A stretch of DNA of 64,000 nucleotides. Origin: Darksidea phi (Eukaryota > Ascomycota > Dothideomycetes > Pleosporales > Lentitheciaceae). Location: positions 62,001 through 126,000 of the forward strand of contig JASJFT010000116.1 of the NCBI GenBank assembly GCA_030770425.1, in the 5' to 3' direction. The notes beneath the pieces are model-generated. The model had not been told where the DNA came from. It ran no database searches and saw only the letters and a program-made list of their open reading frames with translations. The position numbers were made by a program, and so were the translations under genes. Positions 34,681 through 45,404 of this stretch are shown one piece after another (positions within the stretch are counted from its first letter, which is position 1; each line of letters opens with the position of its first letter).

Positions 34681-36493
34681 GAGCAAAGGTGTCTTGTAAC
34701 CATAGCCAATGTGTAGCATGTGCGCTAGTCGATCACAAAGTGACATGATAACGAGCCATCAATTCCGCTTCCGCCGCCCTCCTTTCCCTTGCCCTTCGAC
34801 TGCATAGGAAAGAACATCCATTTACATATGATATCCAGAGCGTGCACATTTCAGGTACGGCGGTTTGGATTGCGCTCGGATGTTGGGCAATCTTCTTGCT
34901 CACAGTCAACTCTCCTACCCTGGGTAACCCGTCGTGTTTGACCATTGGTGTCTGTTATGACTTTGATCTAGTGATGTGGGTGCACCTGGTTCGGCGTCAG
35001 CACGCTATGCGAGCCCCAAACTCCATGCTCGCATTGTGAGAGAGGTAAAGGCAGACTGGCGACGATGTTTCTAGAGCGAGTTTTCCGTGCACTTTCTGGG
35101 AGGCCGTGCTTTATCATCTCAGCAGCAAGGGCCCCCAATACGCGCGTACAGCGAAGAAGGTAGTAAATACTGTAGAATCTTAGCCCGTATAAATCAGTAG
35201 TCATGCCCTGTTAATCTGCCGTACAACATCAATATATACCAATGACTATTGCCTCCCAAAGGCCTGAGGCTCCATCTATATATCGGTTGGTGAAAGAAGG
35301 CCATATCATATATGCAGCGACTCCGATTTCATAGGGCTTTGTTTGGGGTTGAGATGCGCGGCGTAGTGGACGTCTTGCCCCGTTCTATTACCTGACGAGG
35401 TGCGTGGTTGTCTGGTGTACGTACCCTTGCGGTCTTTTTGGGATTTATTAGTCTTCCGAAGCTTACGTCTGAGTGGACTGGACTGGACTGGACTGGACTG
35501 GGCGACTTCGTTCTTTCACCGCCTTGTATTACGGAGACGGTTCCCAGGGTGGTCTGCTGGCTGATAACATCGGATGGAGGGGAGTTCGTCTTCATTTATG
35601 GGGAGCTGGTGTGACACAACACTATGATCATCTCGCTTAAGATACTAGAGGTTCACTTCACTCATGTGCCCTTCATCCGCCAAATCCTTCACTTACACTG
35701 GGCTCAAACTACCTTTTTCTTGGGGTATATATTTCAGTTAACTCGAAGGTCTTTCATAGTTCTATAAGCCGTCGTTGGCTTAGTGCGCAATACGCCACAA
35801 AAGCAAGCACCAGATTCTCGCTCACGCGAGAAAAAAACCGTGGGGTGTAGCAACGGTAGGTTCGAGCCCAGCTCATTGTTCCTGGATTTATTTGCTGTTC
35901 TTTCTTCAAAAACGGGTGGTTAGGCAAACCACACCATACTCCGGCTGGTTAAGCAAACCGGCCACTGAGAGCGATCTCAGCCTCCATTATTTTTTTTATT
36001 TTTTTTTTTTTTTGCATATTTGTAGGGTAGTGGTTCGAATCTGGGTATCTCAGCCCGCATTATCTTTTTGCCTTTTTTTTTTTAGGGAGGAGTTCGAGTC
36101 TGGGTGTGGGCGGGATTAATTGGGCAGGATTAATGAAGAGGGATTAACTGGGCAGGATTAATGGGGAGAGGTACATCTTCGACTGGGAGCATGCGGGCTA
36201 CTTTCCACCCGAGATGGAGGCAGATGCGTGGCGCATGAATTATAGCGAGTACTTCCAGCTATTCCCAAGAAGAGAATCCAGAGGGAAGCCAAGCTGATTC
36301 AGGCATGGGTTGGCTTTCAACGTGTATGAAGCCTAAATTGGTACCTTTGACCGAATGCCCTCAAAGCTTCCCCTGGCATCCACAAGCAGTGTTCATCTCA
36401 TCCCCCCTCTCTTTCTCTCTTCACAATTGAATCACAAATTCCACAACACTTTACGCAAATACTTGCACCCAAAAGAAAACCTCCTTCGCCAAG
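34681..36493. other. No gene; short repeats and SINE-like sequence
   Basis: A GGACT pentanucleotide repeats five times at about 35473-35502. At 35855-36100 three pol III B-box-like motifs (GGTTCGAGCCC at 35862, GGTTCGAATCT at 36032, AGTTCGAGTCT at 36090) alternate with T-tracts and two GGTTxxxCAAACC hairpins (about 35918-35965). This could be decayed tRNA-derived SINE sequence; no complete tRNA cloverleaf was found. GGCAGGATTAAT repeats at 36113-36165. Confidence 0.35.
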
Positions 36494-36670
36494 ATGCACG
36501 CCTCCGTGGATATTCCCGTCCTTCAAGATACCGACTGTTGGGGGTGCGGCGGAGAGACAAACAGCCCTTGCAGCGCCTGTGATTGCTGTCCCAGCTACTA
36601 TGGATACGTAAGTCTTCAACAATTTCAACAACGGCGACAAATCATAGCGAATGGCCAATTTCAGAGGTAA
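36494..36670 (+). CDS. Very small cysteine-rich protein, two exons
   Basis: ATG at 36494 opens 38 codons up to GTAAGT. A 57 bp intron ends TTTCAG at 36664 and leads to AGG TAA, giving 39 aa. The core contains seven Cys in about 18 residues: CWGC, then PCSAC, then DCC. No signal peptide is present. A pyrimidine-rich leader with TCACAATTGAATCAC-type sequence precedes the ATG in a AAGATG context. It could be a metal-binding or membrane-edge small protein (CYSTM-like spacing is suggestive only). It is too short for certainty. Confidence 0.4.
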   Translation: MHASVDIPVLQDTDCWGCGGETNSPCSACDCCPSYYGYVSLQQFQQRRQIIANGQFQR

Positions 36671-37171
36671 ATTTTTTGGCTGCAATCAATTGCCGGGATT
36701 TACATGTCGAATGAAGGACCGGGGTTTGAGTTTCGTCGGATTCGGCATGGAGATAAGCACGTGGAGAGATGCTATAGGCCATTCGAAACTCGCAGGGTCA
36801 CTTGATTACATTTGATTTGTGTTTTCGCTCCTAGATCTCATGGACATACATGTCTACTTATGTAACATGTGGGCTGGGAAATACGTTCTTTACCGTAGCT
36901 TAGCTTGGAACAAATGATTTTAGTTTTATCTAGGAATACCGCCGCCGGCATGCCACAAGGAGTGCGATTGGTTCTGCAGTAGGGAGCAGGTAAAGTGTGA
37001 GCCGCCGGTGGGATCTACGCTCAATATATTCGCAACGGAGTAAAGATGATAAACGCTCGAAATTCAATGCATTCAATGCTAAAGAACCAATTTGGCGTAA
37101 TTCGTCAAAAATAACCTTGAGCGCCTTTTCTGCCAAAGATATTCTATTTCCCCTCCCTCTATGCTTCTCCC
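36671..37171. other. No gene recognised
   Basis: Short frames only; 3' flank of the LeuRS pseudogene. Confidence 0.4.
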
Positions 37172-40053
37172 CTAATCTTGCACATTCGTAAAGTTGAAAG
37201 AAGGTGATCCTGGCTCCGCAAAACAAGCAAACTTTGGTAACTCCTCCATCTTTTCCTTTACTTCGCCTTCGATTCTAAAGCCTATTGTTGCTCCCTCCTT
37301 TACAACTATAATTTCTACCTCTTTTAACATTGGCATTGTAGCCGTTAACCCTGGTGCTAACTCTCTTAGGACCTTGACCTTATTAAACTCGAGGTTCCTC
37401 TCGAAGACACCGGCTTTCGACTCGCCAGACTCCAATCTCCGCTTCAGACCCTGAATAAACAGTATTGCCTTTTTTATCTCCACTTTATCCACTTTCTTGC
37501 TCACCTCCTTGACGTCTAGTGTTATATTATCAACTATCCCCTGAACGAGGTCGATACTTTGTTTGCCGAGCTGGCTATGACTTTGCTATAAAAATGGTTA
37601 GCCGCTTAGGTCGCTTCGGATCGTAGCAAACATCTTTACCCTTTGCGAGGCGTTTCTGCTGAGTACTATCCGCGGCGCTGACAGAGGCTAAGACTGAGCG
37701 AATATAATTCAACGTTGCGGTGAGGGAAGGATTGGGCTCTTCGACTTGAGAGAAAGTGGCGGTCTGAATTGTCGAGTCCTTTAGAAGTAACCTGTTAGTT
37801 TCAAAATTGATAAAGATCGATAAGCGGAATCGTGGCATGCCCAAGGCTCGGGAGCTAAATTAACATACCTTTTTCAAAACCTCCCTCCAAATATGAACTG
37901 CCCATTGAGGGGCGATAACACAGATCATAAGGGCTTGAAGTCCAACGTAGCGGTGTACACAGTCGTGGTGCATGCCAATGGAAGCCGAAGCAGTGGATAC
38001 GCGGTAGCTGTCACGTGCTGCCATGATGTCATAGAATCCCGACTAGAGGGCCGCTTTGTAATTCGTTCTGAGGAGACGTCAGTTACCGTAATCTCAAAGG
38101 AAGGAGTACAGACTCACGCTTCGAATTGCTGCACTGTTCCCCGCACAAGGATGTTTGGTTCATTCTCGAAGAGTTCATCCCAAAAGAGACGTTCCCCTGT
38201 CCTTTTGATATTGTCGCCGCTTTTTACTCCCGCTGTTTCTCGGACCAACATAAAGCTTTCATCCTCCTTGAGAATGCGCGCTCCTACAGTTATGTCCTCT
38301 ATCCACTTCCGGAGCTCGAAGAGCTTGAGAACAATTGAGTTCGCGACAGGTTCCTTAAAATTCGCATCTTCAACGCCGTCGCCTCCATCGGCAAGTGCAA
38401 TCCTGGTAGCATCTGCACCGAATTTCTTAATCGCACTGTCCAAGGTGAGGGAATTCCCAGAGCTTTTGCACATCTTCTTTCCGTTCAAGGTAACATGGCC
38501 ATTGACCCTGATGCCCTTGGGTAGATGCTGAGGTGCAGATTTGCCCCATAGAGCTTGATGGATGTAGAGAAAAACATCAAATGATTGGTAATGAGGTCCT
38601 TTCCGCTGATGCGGACGTCTAGCGGATACCAGTAAGTGAACGCTCTTCTCATGGCCTCCAGAACATCCCTGCTTATGTCGGGGGTGATGCCGTCTTGAAT
38701 GGCAAAAACGTAATCCCATACTCCATCGGTCATTTGCGACACTTTCATGTTTCCAATACCGGATTCGGCGCCGTATATGTTGGAGTGAAGATAGTGGACA
38801 ATCGTGTAGTATGCCATGTAGATCGTGGAGTCCGATAGACCTTCTACCAGTTCACAAGGTAGCTTCGTACCAAGGCCATATTTCCGAGTGACACACCACT
38901 GAGTTAACCAACCCAACGTCTGCTCGATAGCATTCTTCTTCGCAGGAGAAAAGCTGTTGAAGTTTTGCCCATCTTCACCACGAACATGTCCAAGGACATC
39001 ATCTCTCCACGCCTCATCTCAAGGTCCATAGCAAGAACCATTGGTCTAGATATGCCGCAACGCATTCGTCACCAGATCGTGATATCGATAAACCGTCAGG
39101 CTCACAGTATGCGATGGAGTCGTTGGCGAACAAGGTTTTTGGCATCCTGAACTGACCTTCCGGCCAACTCGCCGACAATCACCGCTCCCTGGTAGAAGCC
39201 TATTTTTTAGGCTTGTTCTTTCGCCTCGGCGAGTTGTTGAACACTCTTGGGAGAGTTGATTTTCATGTTCTTGACCAACGTGGGAGCTATTAGCGACCAA
39301 CACCTGGTGTTTCGATGATGGGTAGAATGTCCAGGTAACCCATTCCGGGCGGATGCCGTAAAATTTCGTTTCCTTAGATAGCTCCATTGTTATGGCATAA
39401 TCATCTGGGCTATCCGATGGCACAGAAGTTACTACGCCAGTCCCCTTTGCCTCTTTAATGGTATTCATTGGAACCACATAGACATCCTGCAGTTGGCTCA
39501 TCGGGGCATTGACTATAGATCCAATGACGTCAGATCCATTCAGCTCTGCTACCTTAGAGAAGGTTCCCCATTCATGGAACATGCCCTAGAAGGCCATGTT
39601 GCGAGCAGCTCTGTCGGTGATGAGGAAGAAGTCCTTGTCTGAGACGCGGAAGATGCCTAGACAATCTTGGGAGAGACAAAAGGTTCGTTTGGCCGTACAT
39701 TGTTTCGGGACGGAGAGTGGCTGGCACCATGAATACGTTCGCATCGCTGGGAAGCTTCTCCGATAGAATATGTTGTGCCTTGCACGATTAGCTGAAACCT
39801 CGGCCAAACTATTTCCAACACTCACCAAAAAACTTGGGAAATTTGGCTCTCGGCTCGTCATCAGTGATGGATGCTAGGGGGTATTCGGTACAGGGCGGCG
39901 CATCAGCCTCAGAAATCCTTTCTTCTTGCCAGATTTTTTGATAGTTGTTCTCAATGGCACGCAGGGCGTCCCTTTTCTCAGTCTGCAGTTCCGTGCTTAG
40001 CGGCTATTTAGAGGCTGGGGAAAAAGGAAGGTACGTACACTTTCGATTTTCAT
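37172..40053 (-). pseudogene. Cytosolic leucyl-tRNA synthetase pseudogene
   Basis: The minus strand preserves LeuRS in pieces. ATG at 40053 starts MKIES, then an intron, then TEKRDALRAIENNYQKIW (N-terminal helix). The next ~100+ residues, which should hold the HIGH ATP-binding motif, are missing. The editing domain follows (ITDRAARNMAF, stop, GMFHEWG; CAG>TAG), with VVTSVPSDSPDDYA. After frameshifts come CVTRKYGLGTKLP, SDSTIYMAYYT, SGKDLI and the class I loop, which reads KKMCKSSGN instead of KMSKS. The C-terminal end is GLKRRLESGE to VQD, stop at 37172. LeuRS charges tRNA-Leu and is essential, so a working copy must exist elsewhere. This one lacks ATP-binding parts and has several stops and frameshifts. 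Confidence 0.85.
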
Positions 40054-40077
40054 CGTGCTGTGGAAACCATGATTCGG

Positions 40078-40266
40078 GTCCATGACCGATACCTGCGTCC
40101 ACGACCTCAACACCTACGTCAACGACTTTAAACACGTACGTCAACAACCTCAACTCCTACGTCCATGACCTCAACACCCGCGTGCATAACTTCGACACCC
40201 GGGCCAATAACCTCAACATCCCGACCATTAACCGCACCCTAGCTAATAACTACAACACCCCGGCCA
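40078..40266. repeat. 24-bp minisatellite, about eight units
   Basis: Degenerate units of the form ACCTCAACACCTACGTC(A/C)A(C/T)GACC repeat in tandem just upstream of the LeuRS pseudogene start. Confidence 0.7.
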
Positions 40267-41271
40267 GGAATTGTGGAGGCGATAAGCTGACTGACAAGGC
40301 TCCCGCGGTTCGGCGCTTCCCAGCATGGTTCATCATCGTCATCGTCATCGCGTCACCACTAGGAACTACGGGCGACGATCAACCTTACCCCGCAACGCAC
40401 CTGCTTGGTCCATATCCGTCCATTCTCACTCATTTTCACCCCGCATAATCAGTGCCATCAAACTTTGGTAGTCTGCTGCTCGGTGCCATCGCATCTTCAA
40501 GTTCAGCATCTAGGCGCACACGCTTTCCCAAAGACGGGCGACTAAGACGGGAGGACATGGCAGCGCCAATCAGCCGGAAAGGAGGCAGGAGGCAGGAGGA
40601 GACGACACTCGGCGACTGGGTTCCACCATCTGAGGACCTACAACCTCTAGCACCCGCTAGGTTACCCCAGAAGCCAAACATATCCTCACCCCGTGCGGAC
40701 TCCGTCCGATTGGTTTCTAGCCCTAACCACAACCAATTGGGCCAAAAGACGCTTCGGCACTGGGTTGCTATAGCTGAGCTTTGTTGCGATTATGGGACCG
40801 TCCCGGGAGATGTGAAATACTACCTGATAAAGGTTCAGCCTCGGCTGAACCTGGTCGCATCCTCTGCCAATTTTTTCGCGAACGGTAGCCAAGACGAATA
40901 CGAGACTTTGGTGGAGATTCGGCATTAGCTCAAGAATATACAGAGAAGCGGGTAGACGAGGTCTACTAGAATAGGGAAGTTCACGAGAGGGTATTGTTAT
41001 ACGCCCTACAACCCTTAGAACCGCGCTTCGAATCTTTCAACGTATCTATCTTTCTTAACTAATATATTTACTTCGATTAAGCTAATTTTCTAGAACTACG
41101 TCGAAGCTAATCTCCCGGTTCGCCCCGTACCGTAGCGTAGGTACTATTCATGACCCTAGCTTCTCTATCAACTTTATTCCCGCCGATGGTACCTAGCTCG
41201 AAGACCGCATCTATCTCCACCTCACGGACAACCTGAGGAGTAGGGATCTATTAACTAAGAAGTAAAAGGCG
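40267..41271. other. No intact gene; possible gag relic and RIP-like DNA
   Basis: A minus-strand frame ends near 40440 with LPKFDGTDYAG, a stop, then KMSEN; retrotransposon gag proteins often have KFDG.NY.GW here, so TGG>TGA is possible. This is a weak match. From 40930 to 41270 the sequence is TA-rich with stops in every frame, like RIP-mutated DNA. Confidence 0.3.
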
Positions 41272-42585
41272 CTATCGAAACACTCTCCTAAATAGCTTCC
41301 GTATTGAAAACCTTGAACCCTTCTTTCTTTCGTTGCGCTGTAATATAGACTCCTTACCTACTACTGACAGCTCCTGATGCTCTTTCTCCCCTCTTCGAGA
41401 AGTAGACAAAGCGTCTATCTTGGCTGCCAGGTCTATATACCTGTCGCTTGACTGACCGAGAACGCTGTAAAGCCCAGAGAGAGCCGGTCTGTCCACATAT
41501 TGGCGCGTTCTTGGGACGTCCTCGAGACTGAAAACGGTGCAATCTTCGCCAAAGTCTACCAACATTTTAGCTAAAGGGCTCGAGCCGTGAGGGAAATGTT
41601 CAGACTTACACTCTCTTCCCGCAATATTGCCTGCACATGTCTGCATCTGCTTGTGCACCTCATGAGAGCTGATGTATCGCCACGTTGCCGCCGCTATCTC
41701 CTTGACCATCTCTGCCTCCTCCAGCTCGATATTTTCTAGCCCTCGCACAACGTTGAACCGGTAGTACCGCCCAGTGCTGTCCAGCAGCGCCCTCTCACGC
41801 CGGAACCTCTCCGCCGTCTGCTCCGTCTCCGTGGCTATCGCAACCAGCGTGTGCAACAAGTCGTCTTTGAATGGCTTGAGTGACAGCAACCCCGTCCCAA
41901 TCGACACCAGACACTTGACCTTGCCCTCTAGCGGATCTGGTCCCCACGCCAGCTGGGCCTGGTCCCACACCTCCAGCACTGGGTTGTTTGCGCCCGTCGC
42001 CCCGCCCACAAACTGCTTGCCAAACTTGCCCAACGCGATCGGGTCGAAGAAGGAGGTGGCCGCTGAGGTGGCCCGGCACGCCTCCCATATCGTCACACTG
42101 TTGAGCAAGTCGTTATTACCGCGCGGCGTCTTGTAGCTCGTGAGGCAGACCGTCTCGCTCGTCTCCTTGCTCGTCGCACACACAAAGACTTTGCACCCTG
42201 CTTCGGGCGCGTCCTTGAGCAGCGCGTTCTCTTGCAAGCCTTGCTGCTTAGCCACATCCTTCACGACCTGAGCCAACTCCTCTGCGTCGAAGCGGCTCTG
42301 CACCTTCTTTTTGTCCGTTACCCGACGTTGTGTCTTGCGGAAGACGCGGTTGGAAAGCGACAGGTACGCAGTAATGCACTCGGCCACGCTCATCTTCAGC
42401 CGGCCGAGCATGACGGCGATCAAGCCGCCCGTGCCTGTCCCACCGATCATGTCGAAGTAGTCGCATGGCTTCGGCGGCGCGTCTGGGTCGACGGCCTCCA
42501 TTAGATGCTCGAGAATCATTAGGGTAGATAGGCCGCGCACCCCGCCACCGTCGAGCGCGAGTAGGCGGAGGTCGCCGCCGGGCAT
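41272..42585 (-). CDS. Patatin-like phospholipase homologue, catalytic dyad lost
   Basis: An uninterrupted 437-aa frame starts at the ATG at 42585. The patatin domain is clear: oxyanion motif DGGGVRG (residues 12-18), KPCDYFDMIGGT, IWEACRATSAA, and GATGANNP. The family uses a Ser in GxSxG and an Asp in a DG(A/G) motif to hydrolyse lipid acyl chains. Here the first reads GTGTG, with Gly51 in place of Ser, and the second reads FVGGATG, with Gly194 in place of Asp. Both are consistent with single A>G changes (AGC>GGC, GAC>GGC). The C-terminus is strongly basic (RKLFRRVFR). In fungi such domains often head NLR-like proteins; no NB-ARC or repeats follow here. The rest of the frame is intact, so it may be a pseudoenzyme. 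Confidence 0.88.
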   Translation of the reverse strand: MPGGDLRLLALDGGGVRGLSTLMILEHLMEAVDPDAPPKPCDYFDMIGGTGTGGLIAVMLGRLKMSVAECITAYLSLSNRVFRKTQRRVTDKKKVQSRFDAEELAQVVKDVAKQQGLQENALLKDAPEAGCKVFVCATSKETSETVCLTSYKTPRGNNDLLNSVTIWEACRATSAATSFFDPIALGKFGKQFVGGATGANNPVLEVWDQAQLAWGPDPLEGKVKCLVSIGTGLLSLKPFKDDLLHTLVAIATETEQTAERFRRERALLDSTGRYYRFNVVRGLENIELEEAEMVKEIAAATWRYISSHEVHKQMQTCAGNIAGRECKSEHFPHGSSPLAKMLVDFGEDCTVFSLEDVPRTRQYVDRPALSGLYSVLGQSSDRYIDLAAKIDALSTSRRGEKEHQELSVVGKESILQRNERKKGSRFSIRKLFRRVFR

Positions 42586-42655
42586 GATGTATATGCGTTA
42601 AATGGTAGAAGTCGGGGAAATGCAGAGGTCAAGTCGGGGGGTAAAATGTTACGTG

Positions 42656-42770
42656 CTGCGCAGTTCGGAAGTTGAGTGCTCTAATTTCTACACAAGCTGA
42701 GTATCTAGCTATTTATATAGAGAGAGTCCCCAGCACAGACCACCTAGGGACAACCTTTGATTAAGCGTTT
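42656..42770 (-). promoter_or_regulatory. Duplicated upstream region with TATA-like box
   Basis: This segment, 70-185 bp upstream of the patatin start, matches 46206-46315 at roughly 80% by eye in the same orientation. Shared blocks include GGAAGTTGAGTGCTCT, AAGCTGAGTATC and CCCAGCACAG. Both contain a TATATA-type element (CTATTTATATAGAG and CTATATATACAGAG). Confidence 0.6.
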
Positions 42771-43306
42771 CTTTGTTTCCTCACAACGAACGGAGTCCTG
42801 AAGCGTTCTGTTGCACAGACAGCCGTGACAGAAGCTCAAACCACCAACAGATTTCTCAAACCATCAATGGAAATTTTAGGTTACTAAATAAATTTTTAGG
42901 CCCTATATAAACATATATATTTAAATAATATTAGTTAGCTAAATTATTATAAAATATGATAAGAATAAAAATCTCTATTAATTTTATTAGATTTAGTCGA
43001 TTTATAGGGGTCATAAGTTCAGACTAGCAACGTTAAGGTGGAACGACCAGTCCTGCATCGACCAACCCACAGTAACCTAGACGCAGATCGAGATACAGCA
43101 CTATGCGTTAAAAGCTCTTATAATCTACGTGCAGATACACAAGCGGCCTTCACTGTGACTTTTAAGCGACGTACCCGTGGTATCGTACTCAACAGCTCTG
43201 CTTTTAGATGCTGCAACTTCGACGCTCCTCAATCTCGCCAAGGCTATCGCAGTACTGGCTGGTATGTCGCTAGTAGCAATGCTCTCTGTTCCTGCACGCC
43301 CTCGCC
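42771..43306. other. AT-rich island, no gene
   Basis: 42880-43010 is about 80% A+T by eye with no open frame. This may be RIP-mutated DNA. Confidence 0.5.
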
Positions 43307-43830
43307 ATGGCTCCCAGACTCGCCGCATCGTAACACGACATGATAAGGGATATGATTCTCAGTAAGTCTCTGAGAGCTATCGATATGGCAGCTGCGGCCG
43401 GTTGCAGCGACCGCACGACCCGCACCATCCGGTCCAACCTACGCCGCTTCGGCTCATCAAGAGCACCTTCCAATGCGGCGGACGACGTCGGCATGTAACG
43501 CCAATGATGCTAGATGCCCTAAGAGAGAGGCTGCTGGAGAAGCCGGCCAGTCGTGGCCGGGAAATGGGTCTTTTGCCATTGGCGACGGCGAACCCGCTGG
43601 CGTACGCGGGTTCCCTGGCTTGCGCCGGAGGGGTCCGACATAATTGCGCAGCGCTGCGTAGTGTTGCGGGCGGAGTTGGCTTGAGAATTGTAAAGTGTAC
43701 GGGCACAAGTCGTAGTCCCAGAGGTTGTGCTAATGTACCCGATGCACGGCCCCACTTGATGCACACTTGTGACGAAACGATGCGGACTTGGCCGGTGCGG
43801 GTAGGAGCGTTGAATTGCAATGTCACATAA
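43307..43830 (+). mobile_element. Tc1/mariner-type transposase relic
   Basis: ATG at 43307 gives MAPRLAAS, then TAA where CAA is expected, then HDMIRDMILSKSL and AAGCSDRTTRTIRSNLRRFG, a helix-turn-helix typical of Tc1/mariner transposase N-termini. A frameshift follows, then TPMMLDALRERLLEKP in the frame 43402-43830. The DDE catalytic part is absent. CAA>TAA fits RIP. No terminal repeats were identified. Confidence 0.7.
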
Positions 43831-44227
43831 TAGAAATCAACAATATGGGGGTGAAATATGTTTCTCACATAGCGTGTAACTAGAGAAAGAGGATGACCTG
43901 GTAGAGATAGACTTCAAGTGGTCAGTTCCCAAAATCACGTAACAACGCTTGGCTTTTTACAGTGCTTCGGAAACAAGGGACCACAATCTTGATGCCTCAG
44001 GATCCACACTAGCGAACGTGACCCCGGCATCAGGAATCAGAGTTGGGGCCGGAATCGGAGTCAGGAGCAGAACAGTCACAATCCCTTTCTACCCGTCTCA
44101 TTTGCCATTCAGTATAGGACCCAGAACCATCGCAGTTGTCGCCGTCTTCGTTACTGCAGCACCGTCGAAGAGCGCAGCGATAGCGACATCGCTAGCCTGT
44201 CTCCGCGCGACCGATAACAAAATCCGC

Positions 44228-44228
<1 letters not shown>

Positions 44229-44272
<44 letters not shown>

Positions 44273-44473
44273 CCCAAAAAATTTTTTTTAAAGCTGTAAA
44301 TTACCCCCCCCCCCCCCCCAGACACAAAAAAAAAAAAAACCCCCCCGCGCACNNNNNNNNNNCGACCCCCACCCACCCCCGTGTTGGCCGGTTTGTGAAA
44401 GGCCCCCCCGGGCACGCCCCCCGGGTTAGGCAAAAGCGCACCCGGGCCCCCGCCCCCCCCAAAAAAAAACCCC

Positions 44474-44512
<39 letters not shown>
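44229..44512. other. Assembly gap with homopolymer edges
   Basis: Ten Ns stand at 44353-44362. Around them are long A-runs (about 44229-44270 and 44478-44512) and C-runs. This pattern is expected from poor contig ends, so frames through here (for example 44098-44576 -) are artefacts. Order and distance across the gap are uncertain. Confidence 0.9.
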
Positions 44513-44514
<2 letters not shown>

Positions 44515-44810
44515 AACCCCGAGAGCATTTGATTTGCTCCGCTTCCTGTACCACCGCCGCAGCAGCGTCCATCCAACTCATGAACACCCGGCGCGGCCTC
44601 AAATGCAAATGCGCTAACAATTGGGAACGACTCCGCCCAGTATCAATCAGGTCCGTCTAAGTAGCCGCCTCGGCTCCTGGTACGCCCATGGGCGAAGAAT
44701 ATTGGAATTGGGCACTCAAGAATTGTCGGCCAGATTGAAGGGGCCAGTTTGGCTACGATTCACTTAGCCTCGAAGCATATGAGTTCGTTAGCTGAGACAG
44801 GTAATTATAT

Positions 44811-45374
44811 TCATTTTTGCTCAAGCCAGTCCAGGAGGCGAGCCTGGTCTCTCACAGCACGCTTCAGATACCAGGTATGTCTCCAGGCCGTCTCACTCGA
44901 TGTCGTCGAAGAAAATGGAAATATCTTAATACCCCTCAGACGCCGATGACCCTCAATAGCTTGGCGAACAAGATCATAGATGCTGGGGTCCTCTAATATA
45001 TCGGGTCCAAATTCCAAATAAATGATCCTTAGCTCCCTCTGAAAACCCAAGAAGTCCGCCAGCTTCCTCGCCTGGTCCACACCGTCCTCACTGTCCCCAG
45101 GCACGTAACAACCAATACGATATATCGCATGTCGTATTAAAGCTGCATTGTGATTTTCCTCGTTGATTCGGTGAGCGTGAAATATATTCTCTCCGTACAA
45201 TACGTAGTGTGCCTCTTGGTATATAAGACGGCATGTACCCAAGATGGAAGGATACAGGTTGTTCGGACAGGGAGTATGGTATCCATCTCGTGGAGGTGGT
45301 ATTATGCGCACGGGTTGCTGTGAACGAAGAAGGATACGATAGATCAGACACCGGATTTCTGGTGGGAGTCGCAA
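44811..45374 (-). CDS. 2EXR/F-box-like protein, 5' end missing
   Basis: The frame begins (TTG at 45374) inside the motif PFLRLPPEIRCLIYRILL, the standard start of fungal 2EXR/F-box-like proteins. It continues with ILGTCRLIYQEAHYVLYGEN, also diagnostic, and runs about 185 residues to a natural stop. There is no in-frame ATG: a TGA lies about 15 codons upstream, next to the truncated FunK1 fragment. Either a first exon is unresolved or the 5' end was lost at a rearrangement. Role unknown; the family may be protein-binding. Confidence 0.6.
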   Translation of the reverse strand: MRLPPEIRCLIYRILLRSQQPVRIIPPPRDGYHTPCPNNLYPSILGTCRLIYQEAHYVLYGENIFHAHRINEENHNAALIRHAIYRIGCYVPGDSEDGVDQARKLADFLGFQRELRIIYLEFGPDILEDPSIYDLVRQAIEGHRRLRGIKIFPFSSTTSSETAWRHTWYLKRAVRDQARLLDWLEQK

Positions 45375-45404
45375 GAAAGGGCTTATGGAAATCGCTGTAG
45401 AGCG

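Noticed and set aside
41774..42504. Plus-strand frames over the patatin gene
   Set aside because: They are antisense to an intact frame with clear domain motifs.
44098..44620. Minus-strand frames rich in Phe and Gly crossing the N-run
   Set aside because: They are translations of homopolymer A and C runs and of Ns, so they are assembly artefacts.
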